A stretch of 64,000 bases of DNA from CBDBJQ01 sp965206405 (GTDB lineage Bacteria; Pseudomonadota; Alphaproteobacteria; UBA8366): positions 1,736,001 through 1,800,000 of the forward strand of contig CBDBJQ010000006.1 in NCBI GenBank assembly GCA_965206405.1, read 5' to 3'. The notes beneath the pieces were generated by a model. It saw only the letters and a program-made list of their open reading frames with translations. It was not told the origin of the DNA and did no database searches. How positions within the stretch are numbered: position 1 is the stretch's first letter; the number at the start of each line of letters is the position of its first letter. Position numbers and translations under genes: made by a program. This document shows positions 33,950 to 42,391 of the stretch, piece after piece.

Positions 33950-35668
33950 TCAGGTTACCGTATAGGCTTCGTACTTCTTCAGCTCTCGAACCGGCTTCTT
34001 CAGCGCGTCGCGCCGGAAAGGATCGCCGAGTTCCTGGTTCAGCATCAGCTCGAGCACCGTTACGCGCTCGTTTTTTACCGCCTGCTGAAGCGCGTCCCCG
34101 ACCTGGTCGGGGTGGTCGATGGTGATGCCCTCGCCGCCCATGGCCCGTGAGATCTCTGCGAAGCTCGGATTCTGCAGGTTGGTGCCGATATAGCGATCGT
34201 CGTAGTAATCGATCTGGTTCTTTTTCTCCGCACCCCACTGCCCGTTGTTGAAGACGACCGCGACGACCGGGATCTCGGAACGCACACAGGTCAGGACCTC
34301 GTTCAGGCTCATGCCCCAGGCCCCGTCACCTACATAGGCGATTGCGGGCCGGTCCGGTGCGGCAATCTTCGCGCCCATCGCGGTCGGGAAAGCGTAACCG
34401 CAATTGCCGAAACTCATCGCTGCGAACATACTGTTTGGCTTGTCGAACTTGAGGTAGCTGTTCGATATTGAGCAGACATTGCCGATATCGGTAGTCACCA
34501 TGGCGTTATCCGGCATTGCGTTCTCGAGTTCCCGCAACGCCCGGCGCGGCACGATCGGGGTGCCCTCCCGGTTCGACATATTGTCGAGTTCCTCACCCCA
34601 GGCGCTCTTTTGCTTGTCGAGCTCCGACATGCGGGCGCCCTTGTTGCTGCGGGAAGCAACTTCCTTGTTGGAGGTTTCAAGGAGCCTGAGAATCTCGCGC
34701 GCGCCGCCCTTGGCGTCTCCGTTGACCGCAACATCCACATCCTTGACCAGCCCGAGGACGCGATGGTCGCTGTCGACCTGGATGATCTTTGCGTTCTTCG
34801 GCCAGTAATCAATCTCATACTGCGGCAAGGTTCCGAATGGCCCGAGGCGCGTGCCGAGAGCCAGCACCACATCGGCCTGGGCGATAATGTTCATCGCCGC
34901 TTTCGACCCCTGGTAGCCGAGCGGTCCGCAGGACAGCGGATGGCTGTTCGGGAAGGAATCATTGTGCAGATAGCTGTTCACAACCGGCGCCGACAGGTAT
35001 TCGGCCAGAGCCTGCGCCTCGGCACCGCCATCCGACATAATGACGCCGCCACCGGCCACGATTACCGGGAACTTGGCTTCGGCGAGCAGCGCGGCTGCCT
35101 GCTCAAGATCGGCAGGGCCGCCCGAAGAGCGCTCGAAAGCCATGGGCTTTGGAATATCGACGTCGATATCGCCGTAGAAATAGTCACGCGGGATGTTGAT
35201 CTGGGCCGGTCCGCGCTCGAGCATCGAGAGCGTGAAGGCGCGGTGGGTGAGCTCGGCGATGCGGTTCGGCTGGTTCACATGCACCTGGTATTTGGTGATC
35301 TTCGAAAAAATCGGCATTTGTTCAGTTTCCTGGAAACCGCCGAGGCCCATGCCGCCAGTGCCGGATTCCGGCGTGATTGCGATCACCGGAGAGTGGGCCC
35401 AATAGGCCGCCGCGATCGCCGTCACGAAGTTGGTAATGCCCGGGCCGTTCTGTCCGATACAGACGCCGTGGCGCCCGGAGACCCGGCTGTAACCGTCGGC
35501 CATATGGGCGGCGTTCTGCTCGTGGGCTACGGACCAGAACTTGATCCCTGCCGGCTCGAAAATATCGAGAGCGTCCATATAGGCGGAGCCGACGATTCCG
35601 AATACATCGGTTACGCCGTGCGCGACCATCGTTTCAACAAAAGCCTCGCTCGGAGTCATGCGTGTCAT
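33950..35668 (-). CDS. xsc: Sulfoacetaldehyde acetyltransferase
   Basis: Xsc cleaves sulfoacetaldehyde with phosphate to acetyl phosphate and sulfite, using thiamine diphosphate. The 572-residue protein starts with the family signature MTPSEAFVETMVAHGVTDVF then GIVGSAYMDALDIFEPAGI. The cofactor Glu lies in SVAHEQNAAHMADGYSRVSG, GQNGPGITNFVTAIAAAYW follows, and the TPP motif is AYVGDGAWGMSLNEVL with VFNNGQWGAEKKNQ. The GSAYMDALDIF and VVFNNGQWGAEKKN segments separate it from acetolactate synthase. The ATG at 35666-35668 has GGGGAG upstream. An 8-bp inverted repeat lies just before the ribosome site. pta lies divergently, 220 bp away. Confidence 0.95.
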   Translation of the reverse strand: MTRMTPSEAFVETMVAHGVTDVFGIVGSAYMDALDIFEPAGIKFWSVAHEQNAAHMADGYSRVSGRHGVCIGQNGPGITNFVTAIAAAYWAHSPVIAITPESGTGGMGLGGFQETEQMPIFSKITKYQVHVNQPNRIAELTHRAFTLSMLERGPAQINIPRDYFYGDIDVDIPKPMAFERSSGGPADLEQAAALLAEAKFPVIVAGGGVIMSDGGAEAQALAEYLSAPVVNSYLHNDSFPNSHPLSCGPLGYQGSKAAMNIIAQADVVLALGTRLGPFGTLPQYEIDYWPKNAKIIQVDSDHRVLGLVKDVDVAVNGDAKGGAREILRLLETSNKEVASRSNKGARMSELDKQKSAWGEELDNMSNREGTPIVPRRALRELENAMPDNAMVTTDIGNVCSISNSYLKFDKPNSMFAAMSFGNCGYAFPTAMGAKIAAPDRPAIAYVGDGAWGMSLNEVLTCVRSEIPVVAVVFNNGQWGAEKKNQIDYYDDRYIGTNLQNPSFAEISRAMGGEGITIDHPDQVGDALQQAVKNERVTVLELMLNQELGDPFRRDALKKPVRELKKYEAYTVT

Positions 35669-35683
35669 TGATATTTTCTCCCC

Positions 35684-35718
35684 TTCAGGGTCTATAGGCC
35701 AAATTGGCGCCCTGAAGA
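35684..35718. promoter_or_regulatory. Inverted repeat before xsc, possible operator
   Basis: cttcaggg (35684-35691) and ccctgaag (35711-35718) form a perfect 8-bp inverted repeat with a 19-bp spacer. Each arm also has ttttctcc on its outer side. It lies 16 bp before the xsc start in the shared xsc/pta gap, so a regulator could bind here or the transcript could form a hairpin. No regulator gene is nearby. Confidence 0.35.
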
Positions 35719-35890
35719 TTTTCTCCTTGTCCCGCAGAACAGGGGGATAGGTGCGCCCGTATTCGGCACTCCTAATAGCACAGGAGGGCCGCGACCGCTA
35801 ACCTCACCTTGCCCCACAGACTAACCTGCAAACCCCTCCGCAGATCTTCCCCCATACACTTCTCCGAACTCTTTCCGCCACAGCCCCGCC

Positions 35891-36811
35891 ATGCTCTCCA
35901 GCAAACCCGTTACCTGTCCGCTCGATCTACTCAAACGCGCCCGGGCCCTGCCGTCGGTACGCATGGCTGTCGCTGCCGCCGATGCGCTCCTGCCGCTCGA
36001 AAGCGCCCGGGCCGCGGCCGAAGCAGGCATCGCTGAACCTGTCCTTGTTGGCAATGCTGAAACCATCCGTCGTCTTGCGGCGGATTTGGAATGGGACCTT
36101 GCCGGGGTTGAGATTCACGACGCCGAAGGCGAAGCCGCGGCTTGCGAGAGGGCGGCCGAGATCGCTGCCGAGGATGGCATGCTGGTCAAGGGCCATACCC
36201 ACACTGACATCTTCGTTCGGGCCATTCTGAAACGAAAGAACGGCCTCTTTGACGACCGTCGGCTAACCCACTGCTTTCGCATGACCGTGGCGAACAGCGA
36301 CACCGCGCTGATCATCACCGATGCGGCAGTCAATGTCGCGCCTGACGAAACACTGAAGAAAGAAATTATCCTAAACGCCGCGGCACTCGCCAACGCGCTT
36401 GGCAACCCGATGCCGAACATCGCTCTTCTTTCAGGCACCGAGGAAGCAATCGACAGTATGCCGTCGAGCATCGAGGCGGCGACACTCGCCGGCTGGGCCG
36501 AAAGCGCCGTGCCCAATGCCCGGGTGTTCGGTCCCCTCGCCTTCGACAACGCAGTCTCGGCGGAGGCGGCGAAAATGAAGGGCATCACTCATCCGGTCGC
36601 CGGGGCAGCCGATATTCTTGTTGTTCCCAACATCGAGACCGGCAACGCACTCTTCAAGATGATGGTTTATTTCATGGGCGCATGCGCCGCCGGCGTGATT
36701 TCCGGAGCCCGGGCGCCCGTGGTCCTGACCAGCCGGGCTGATCCGCCCGAGGCCCGGCTCGCCTCCATTGCCATTGCCGCCATCCAGGCCTCGATCCCGG
36801 CAGACAGTTGA
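35891..36811 (+). CDS. pta: Phosphate acetyltransferase
   Basis: Pta swaps phosphate for CoA on acetyl phosphate. The 306-residue protein is the short single-domain form. It has ADALLPLESARAAAEAGIAE, a DGMLVKGHTHTDIFVRAILK segment, RLTHCFRMTVANSDTALIIT DAAVN, and the PTA signature ANALGNPMPNIALLSGTEEA with the C-terminal VAGAADILVVPNIETGNALF. This converts Xsc product to acetyl-CoA and completes taurine-type sulfonate use; an enzyme of this kind next to xsc is a known arrangement. The ATG at 35891 has no clear ribosome site. Divergent from xsc. Confidence 0.92.
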   Translation: MLSSKPVTCPLDLLKRARALPSVRMAVAAADALLPLESARAAAEAGIAEPVLVGNAETIRRLAADLEWDLAGVEIHDAEGEAAACERAAEIAAEDGMLVKGHTHTDIFVRAILKRKNGLFDDRRLTHCFRMTVANSDTALIITDAAVNVAPDETLKKEIILNAAALANALGNPMPNIALLSGTEEAIDSMPSSIEAATLAGWAESAVPNARVFGPLAFDNAVSAEAAKMKGITHPVAGAADILVVPNIETGNALFKMMVYFMGACAAGVISGARAPVVLTSRADPPEARLASIAIAAIQASIPADS

Positions 36812-36833
36812 TTCAATAAAACAGGAGAATGCC

Positions 36834-37215
36834 GTGCCTCAGGATAGCTTTCCTAGCAATACAGCACAGATCGGCGACATCGCCATGCACTCGCGGAGAA
36901 TTTCGAGATCTGGCCTGACAACTTCATGCAACCCGACGCCCTGCGGGGCGGATCTAACTGGTATCGGGCCATGGACGTTCAACGTCGCCGGGTGATCGAG
37001 GGGAAGGGTCACCGGATCTCGCCGCGACCACCGCACCCACATATGCCCTGTGGGGACGGCACGACGCGGTACTCCGCGCCGAGTGGGCCGAGGGTCTGCG
37101 TGGCTGGTTCAATGATATCGAGATCAAGGTCGCGGAGAATATCGGGCATTTCGTCCATTACGCGCAACCCGAACTGGCCAACGCCCGCATCACGATCTTC
37201 TTGGAGGCCAAGTGA
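36834..37215 (+). pseudogene. Alpha/beta hydrolase, broken 3' fragment
   Basis: Two frames together give the end of an epoxide-hydrolase/haloalkane-dehalogenase-like protein: PDNFMQPDALRGGSNWYRAM and DVQRRRVIEG, then after a shift near 37010 TTAPTYALWGRHDAVLRAEW (acid region) and EIKVAENIGHFVHYAQPELA (catalytic His). The nucleophile half is missing and the first ~60 bp are in yet another frame. It follows pta closely, so it may once have been in that transcript. Not functional. Confidence 0.7.
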
Positions 37216-37240
37216 GTGGCCAATGGAGGTTAGTGAGAAG

Positions 37241-38308
37241 CTAAGTCGCCGCCATTGATGCCGCAGATCCGGCCAGACGGGCCGCTGTGGCCAGAAAGGC
37301 ATCGACATCCTCAATGCGGGTATCGAACGCCGTCACCAGCCGGATGAGGGTGCCCTCGGGCTCCCAGCGATAAAACGCGAACCCCTCTGCCAGCAAACCC
37401 TCGATCATCGCCTCGGGCAGACGCGCGAATATCGTATTGGCGTCGACCGGGTGTTCGAGCGCAACACCGGGAAGCGGTGCCAGCCCCGCTGCGATGCGCG
37501 CTGAGGCTATGTTGGCATGGCGCGCATTGGCGAGCCAAAGATCGTCTTCCAGATAAGCGGCGAACTGGGCCGAAATGAAGCGCATCTTCGAAAACAGGTG
37601 CCCGGCCCGCTTGCGCCGAAAAGCCGATTCTCTGGCCAGTTCCGGATCGAAGAACAGGACCGATTCGGCACAGGCCGCCCCGTTCTTGGTCGCCCCGAAG
37701 GCCAAGGCGTCGACGCCCGCCCGCCAGCTGATATCCGCAGGGGTGCAATCGAGAGCGACCACCGCATTGCCGAACCGCGCACCGTCCATGTGCAGCTTCA
37801 CGTTATGGCTCCGGCAGACATCAGCGATGGCTGCGATTTCTTCCGGCGTATAGAGCGTGCCGGCTTCGGTGGGCTGGGTGATGCTGACCGTCGCCGGCTG
37901 GACGTGATGGACCACGCCGGCACCGGCACGACCCAGGGCTTCGGCCAGGACATCCGCCTCGATTTTCCCGTGCGCACCCGGGACAGGCACAAGTTTGGCG
38001 CCACCGGTGAAGAACTCCGGGGCCCCGCACTCGTCGCTGTTGACATGACTCTCGGGATGGCAAAAAACCGACCCCCAGGGTGGCGTCATGCAGGCTACTG
38101 CCAGTGCGTTGGCCGAAGACCCCGTCGCCATGAAGCGGATTTCGGGTCGGTTTTCGGTGCCACATTCGAAAACCTCGCAGAGCTTTTCCGACACGTCTTG
38201 GGTCAGCGGATCGTCGCCATAGGGCATGGCCGGGCCAGCAGCCACGCTGCGCATGGCTTCGAGAATCTCTGGCGCCGCGCCGGTGACATTGTCGCTGCAG
38301 AAGTTCAT
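37241..38308 (-). CDS. ltaE: Low-specificity L-threonine aldolase
   Basis: A PLP enzyme that splits threonine/allo-threonine to glycine and acetaldehyde. The 355-residue protein has MNFCSDNVTGAAPEILEAM, PYGDDPLTQDVSEKLCEVF, VKLHMDGARFGNAVVAL (Asp that holds the PLP ring) and the PLP lysine in DALAFGATKNGAACAE, all standard. The ATG at 38306-38308 is the family start. It lies 54 bp after the small membrane protein gene on the same strand. Length and motifs are normal. Confidence 0.92.
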   Translation of the reverse strand: MNFCSDNVTGAAPEILEAMRSVAAGPAMPYGDDPLTQDVSEKLCEVFECGTENRPEIRFMATGSSANALAVACMTPPWGSVFCHPESHVNSDECGAPEFFTGGAKLVPVPGAHGKIEADVLAEALGRAGAGVVHHVQPATVSITQPTEAGTLYTPEEIAAIADVCRSHNVKLHMDGARFGNAVVALDCTPADISWRAGVDALAFGATKNGAACAESVLFFDPELARESAFRRKRAGHLFSKMRFISAQFAAYLEDDLWLANARHANIASARIAAGLAPLPGVALEHPVDANTIFARLPEAMIEGLLAEGFAFYRWEPEGTLIRLVTAFDTRIEDVDAFLATAARLAGSAASMAAT

Positions 38309-38362
38309 GTCTTTCCTTTACCTGGCCCTGCCCGGCACACTTTTGACATGCACTCGGTATGC

Positions 38363-38650
38363 TCAGCGTTTCCGATCGAGATGGATCGTAGTCTGTCGCT
38401 TGCCGGTCAGCGGATCCAGCACGATGAGCGCGCGCGCCTGTCCGGGCGTCTCGATTCGTAGGACGATATACCCGCCGCCAACCGTGGTTTCGAGAATCCG
38501 CGCCTCGGAAGGTAGCGGCATCACCGTTTCCTGGGTCGGCGCATCGCCGGAAAGCCCGGCCATGCGGGTGCCGATTCCATAAGCCAGGGCCAGGAGGCCA
38601 AGGAAAATGAGAATCCCGAGGATGATGACGAGCGTGACCGCGACGCGCAT
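38363..38650 (-). CDS. Small inner-membrane protein (95 aa)
   Basis: One N-terminal membrane helix (VAVTLVIILGILIFLGLLAL) is followed by a small periplasmic beta-rich domain: PLPSEARILETTVGGGYIVL, RIETPGQARALIVLDPLTGK ending RQTTIHLDRKR. It resembles the small alphaproteobacterial membrane proteins (DUF6476 type) found divergent from RluD-family genes, as here. The role is unknown. The ATG at 38648-38650 is the natural start. Confidence 0.7.
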   Translation of the reverse strand: MRVAVTLVIILGILIFLGLLALAYGIGTRMAGLSGDAPTQETVMPLPSEARILETTVGGGYIVLRIETPGQARALIVLDPLTGKRQTTIHLDRKR

Positions 38651-38868
38651 AAACCGGGACCTTCTCTCCCGCTGTTCGCATCCGGCATCTCAGAATCCTG
38701 GGTGGATCCCATAGCGCCCGAAAGAAAATCAGACGGGAAGTTTATCAGTGGCGGAGCGTTGATGCGTGAAGCCGGGGCGATAATCAAGCCTTTACCCCGG
38801 GTTTGCCAGAATCACCGGCATCCAGAATGATAGCCCCCCTTGACGCCCCCACCCTCATGTATCGCGTA

Positions 38869-39930
38869 ATGACTTCATCCGATCGGGACTACCAGGTCGA
38901 GGTGTCTAAAACTGAGATCGGTCAGCGTCTCGACCGTTTTCTCGGTGATGCCCTCTCCGACCTGTCGCGCAGTCGCATCCAGCGCCTGATCAGGGACGGC
39001 TGCGTGAATCTGGCCGTTCCGGTGGATACCGAGGGGGATGCCGAGACCACCGCCGAGATAGGCGCCGAGATAGGCACCGAGGCAACCGCGGTCACCGACC
39101 CTGCATACAAGGTCAAGCAAGGCCAGAGTTTTTCCCTGCATCTTCCTGAGCCCGAGGAAACCACACTTGCGCCCCAGACGATGGCGCTCGACATCCGCTA
39201 CGAGGATGACGCCTTACTGGTGCTCGAAAAGCCTCCGGGCCTGGTAGTTCACCCGGGCGCCGGGCGCAGCGACGGTACCCTCGTCAACGCCCTTCTTGCC
39301 CATTGCGGCGACAGCTTGTCCGGCATCGGCGGCGTTCGCAGGCCCGGTATCGTTCACCGTCTCGATATCGACACCAGCGGCCTGATGGTTGTGGCCAAGA
39401 CCGACGAAGCCCATGCCGGCCTCGCAAGGCAGTTCGAGACCCGTACCGTCGACCGCGCCTATCTCGCGCTGGTCTGGGGCCTACCAATCCCGACCGCCGG
39501 CGAGATCGCCGGGAACATCGGACGCAGCCCGCGCAACCGCAAGAAAATGGCGATTCTATCCGCTCCGAAGGGGCGTACCGCCCTCACTCGCTATCGGGTA
39601 CTCGCCAGCAGAGAGAGCCAGGTCAGTCTTCTTGCCTGCACCCTCGCCAGCGGCCGCACACATCAGATCCGGGTCCATCTCGCCCATCGAAAACATGCGG
39701 TGATCGGCGACCCTCTTTATGGCCGCAGCCGCAATGCGGTGCTTGAATCCCTCCCTGATGCAGCCCGGGATGCAATCACCGCGCTTGATCGCCAGGCTCT
39801 GCATGCGGGCCGGCTTGGTTTCCACCACCCGATGCGCGACGAGGACATGACATTCACAAGCGCTCCACCCGCGGATTTTTTGGCGGTGATTGACGCCCTC
39901 GACCTCACTGAAGCGATGGGGAAACTCTGA
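38869..39930 (+). CDS. rluD: RluA/RluD-family 23S rRNA pseudouridine synthase
   Basis: A protein of about 353 residues with an N-terminal S4 RNA-binding domain (EIGQRLDRFLGDALSDLSRS RIQRLI) and a pseudouridine synthase domain: ALLVLEKPPGLVVHPGAG, the catalytic-Asp motif GIVHRLDIDTSGLMVVAKT and ASGRTHQIRVHLAHRKHAVI GDPLYG. Between the domains the S4 loop carries an insert, AEIGAEIGTEATA, coded by a 12-bp tandem repeat near 39054-39078. The start is uncertain; the ATG at 38869 puts about 19 residues before the S4 domain, while ATGs at 38827 and 38857 are in frame. The exact target (RluD sites 1911/1915/1917) is inferred from neighbouring rpoH, a common alphaproteobacterial arrangement. Confidence 0.9.
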   Translation: MTSSDRDYQVEVSKTEIGQRLDRFLGDALSDLSRSRIQRLIRDGCVNLAVPVDTEGDAETTAEIGAEIGTEATAVTDPAYKVKQGQSFSLHLPEPEETTLAPQTMALDIRYEDDALLVLEKPPGLVVHPGAGRSDGTLVNALLAHCGDSLSGIGGVRRPGIVHRLDIDTSGLMVVAKTDEAHAGLARQFETRTVDRAYLALVWGLPIPTAGEIAGNIGRSPRNRKKMAILSAPKGRTALTRYRVLASRESQVSLLACTLASGRTHQIRVHLAHRKHAVIGDPLYGRSRNAVLESLPDAARDAITALDRQALHAGRLGFHHPMRDEDMTFTSAPPADFLAVIDALDLTEAMGKL

Positions 39931-40004
39931 GCCTCACCTTGCGTTCACCTTGAGTCTCAAAACCTTTCTATGCCTCTGTTTACAGGCGGTTTTTGCGAAC
40001 AACT

Positions 40005-40033
40005 CTTGAATTTTAGGCCGAAATTCCCAACAT
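40005..40033 (+). promoter_or_regulatory. Putative heat-shock (sigma-32) promoter of rpoH
   Basis: cttgaa (40005-40010), 15-bp spacer and cccaacat (40026-40033) closely match the sigma-32 consensus CTTGAA / CCCCATnT. It lies about 85 bp before rpoH. This suggests positive autoregulation of rpoH. Confidence 0.55.
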
Positions 40034-40118
40034 AGAAGCAGAAGTCGCCATTGCGACACCATACCAACCAGGGGCAAGGGCCAAGGCCAAAAATTGCCGG
40101 ACGCCCTCAAGTCAGCAG

Positions 40119-41015
40119 ATGGGTAACGTAGCAAACTTCACCACACTCAGCCCAACGGACAACCTGCACCGCTATCTGCAGGAAATCCGGCGCTTTCCGA
40201 TGCTCGAGCCGAACGAGGAATACATGCTGGCCAAGCGCTGGCGTGAGCATGACGACACCGAATCTGCCCACAGAATGGTGACCAGCCACCTCCGCCTGGT
40301 TGCCAAGATCGCCTCTGGCTACAAGGGTTATGGCCTGCCGCAGGCGGAGCTGATCTCGGAAGGCAACATTGGCCTGATGCAGGCAGTCAAGCGCTTCGAT
40401 CCGGAACGCGGTTTCCGCCTCGCCACCTACGCGATGTGGTGGATTCGCGCCGCTATTCAGGAATACATCCTGCATTCCTGGTCGCTGGTGAAGATCGGCA
40501 CTACCGCAGCCCAGAAAAAGTTGTTTTTCAACCTGCGCAAAATCAAAAAACAGATTGCCGCCATCGAGGAAGGCGATCTGACGCCTGAACACACGACCGA
40601 AATCGCGGACCGGCTACAGGTTTCCGAACAGGAAGTGGTCACAATGAACCGTCGGATGTCCGGCAACGACTACTCACTGAACGCGCCTATCCGGAATGAC
40701 GATGATGGCGAAAGCGAATGGATGGACTGGCTCCAGAGCGATGAAGAGGGCCAGGAGGACCGCCTCGCCAAGCACGACGAGTTGGCAATGCGTTCTCGGC
40801 TCCTGCACGAAGCCATGGCTACCCTGAACGAGCGCGAGCGCGATATCATCACCCAACGCCGCCTCGACGAAGATCCCAAGACCCTCGATCAGTTGAGCCA
40901 GGTTTACGGTGTCAGCCGAGAGCGGGTGCGCCAGATCGAGGTTGCCGCCTTCGAGAAACTCCAGTCAGCGATGCGCGATGCCACCAAGCGCATGCTTCCC
41001 TCGCCCACGGCCTGA
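40119..41015 (+). CDS. rpoH: RNA polymerase sigma-32 factor
   Basis: The heat-shock sigma factor. The 298-residue protein has region 1.2/2.1 (LHRYLQEIRRFPMLEPNEEY), the RpoH box QKKLFFNLRKIKK, region 2.4 (DPERGFRLATYAMWWIRAAI QEYIL) and region 4.2 (LDQLSQVYGVSRERVRQIEV AAFEKL). All parts for core binding and promoter contact are present. The ATG at 40119 starts MGNVANFTTLSP. The 5' leader may form structure against the start, as in other rpoH mRNAs, but I could not fold it reliably. It lies behind the rluD-type gene and converges with purA. Confidence 0.97.
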   Translation: MGNVANFTTLSPTDNLHRYLQEIRRFPMLEPNEEYMLAKRWREHDDTESAHRMVTSHLRLVAKIASGYKGYGLPQAELISEGNIGLMQAVKRFDPERGFRLATYAMWWIRAAIQEYILHSWSLVKIGTTAAQKKLFFNLRKIKKQIAAIEEGDLTPEHTTEIADRLQVSEQEVVTMNRRMSGNDYSLNAPIRNDDDGESEWMDWLQSDEEGQEDRLAKHDELAMRSRLLHEAMATLNERERDIITQRRLDEDPKTLDQLSQVYGVSRERVRQIEVAAFEKLQSAMRDATKRMLPSPTA

Positions 41016-41098
41016 CACCCCTGACCGACAATTCCTGCCGGCAAGCCTTTCATCAAATCTCTAGCGGGCGCCTGAATTCATAGCGAGCACCTGCATCC

Positions 41099-42391
41099 TT
41101 AGCGGGAGAACGGGTCGCGCACGACGATTGTGTCTTCCCGTTCCGGGCTCGTCGATAGCAGTGTCACCGGCGTTTCGATCAGTTCTTCGATTCTGCGGAT
41201 GTACTTGATTGCCGTTGCCGGTAATTCCGCCCAGGACCGCGCACCACAGGTGCTCTCCCCCCAGCCTTCAAAGGTTTCATAGACCGGTTCAGCAGCCGCT
41301 TGTTCCCTGGCCAGGGCCGGCAAGTGGTCGCAATCCTCGCCGTTAATTCGATAGCCAACACCGATCTTGATAATCTCAAAGCCATCAAGAACGTCGAGCT
41401 TTGTGAGCGCGATCCCGTCAATCCCCGCGATCTTGACCGCCTGGCGGACGAGCGTTGCATCGAACCAGCCGCAGCGGCGCTGCCGGCCGGTGACCGTACC
41501 GAATTCGTTGCCTCTCTCCCCGAGCCTTTGGCCATCGGCGTCGGGAAGCTCGGTTGGAAACGGCCCGCTGCCAACCCGGGTGGTGTAGGCCTTGGTAATG
41601 CCAAGCACGTATTCCAGTGAGGATGGCCCAAGCCCAGTGCCACTGCCGGCGGTTCCGGCAACCGTGTTCGAAGATGTCACATAGGGATAAGTGCCGTGGT
41701 CGACATCAAGCATGACGCCCTGGGCACCCTCGAACAGAACTCTCTCTCCCTTGCGACGGCTCGCGTCCAACATCTGCCAGACCGAAGTCGCGTAGGGCAG
41801 CAGACGCGGTCCAATCTCGCGAAGTTTTGCGGTCAACGCTCCGGCTTCGACTGGCTCTTCGCCAAGCCCACGCAACAGCGCGTTATGGTGGCGCAGTAGC
41901 GCCTCGACCTTATCCTCAAGACCCGCCTCGTCGGCGAGGTCGCAAACCCGGATGGCCCGGCGCGCCGCCTTGTCCTCGTAGGCCGGGCCGATCCCACGGC
42001 CGGTCGTGCCGAGCTTGTTCTGGCCGCGCTGTTCCTCGCGAACCTGATCCAGCCGCACATGCAGGGGCAGGATCAGCGGTGCGTTTTCCGCGATCTTCAG
42101 GCGTTCGGGATTGATCGTCAGCCCTTCTTTCTGTACCCGTTCGATTTCCTCAAACAAGGCCCAAGGATCGATGACTACACCGTTGCCGATGATCGAAAGC
42201 TTGTTTGGTCGTACGACGCCCGAAGGCAGCAGGCTCAGCTTGTAGGTATGCCCGTCGACAACCAACGTGTGCCCGGCATTGTGTCCGCCCTGAAAGCGGA
42301 CGATCACATCGGCGCGCTCGGACAGCCAGTCGACGACCTTGCCTTTGCCCTCGTCGCCCCACTGTGAACCGATAACCACGACATTGGTCAT
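41099..42391 (-). CDS. purA: Adenylosuccinate synthetase
   Basis: PurA joins IMP and aspartate using GTP in AMP synthesis. The 430-residue protein has the start NVVVIGSQWGDEGKGKVVDW with the catalytic Asp and P-loop-like GDEGKGK, GHNAGHTLVVDGHTYKLSLL, the signature GTTGRGIGPAYEDKAARRAI and the C-terminal GWGESTCGARSWAELPATA. The ATG at 42389-42391 overlaps the hisZ stop codon (ATGA), so the two are translationally coupled. A longer ORF to 42523 only overlaps hisZ. Confidence 0.97.
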   Translation of the reverse strand: MTNVVVIGSQWGDEGKGKVVDWLSERADVIVRFQGGHNAGHTLVVDGHTYKLSLLPSGVVRPNKLSIIGNGVVIDPWALFEEIERVQKEGLTINPERLKIAENAPLILPLHVRLDQVREEQRGQNKLGTTGRGIGPAYEDKAARRAIRVCDLADEAGLEDKVEALLRHHNALLRGLGEEPVEAGALTAKLREIGPRLLPYATSVWQMLDASRRKGERVLFEGAQGVMLDVDHGTYPYVTSSNTVAGTAGSGTGLGPSSLEYVLGITKAYTTRVGSGPFPTELPDADGQRLGERGNEFGTVTGRQRRCGWFDATLVRQAVKIAGIDGIALTKLDVLDGFEIIKIGVGYRINGEDCDHLPALAREQAAAEPVYETFEGWGESTCGARSWAELPATAIKYIRRIEELIETPVTLLSTSPEREDTIVVRDPFSR

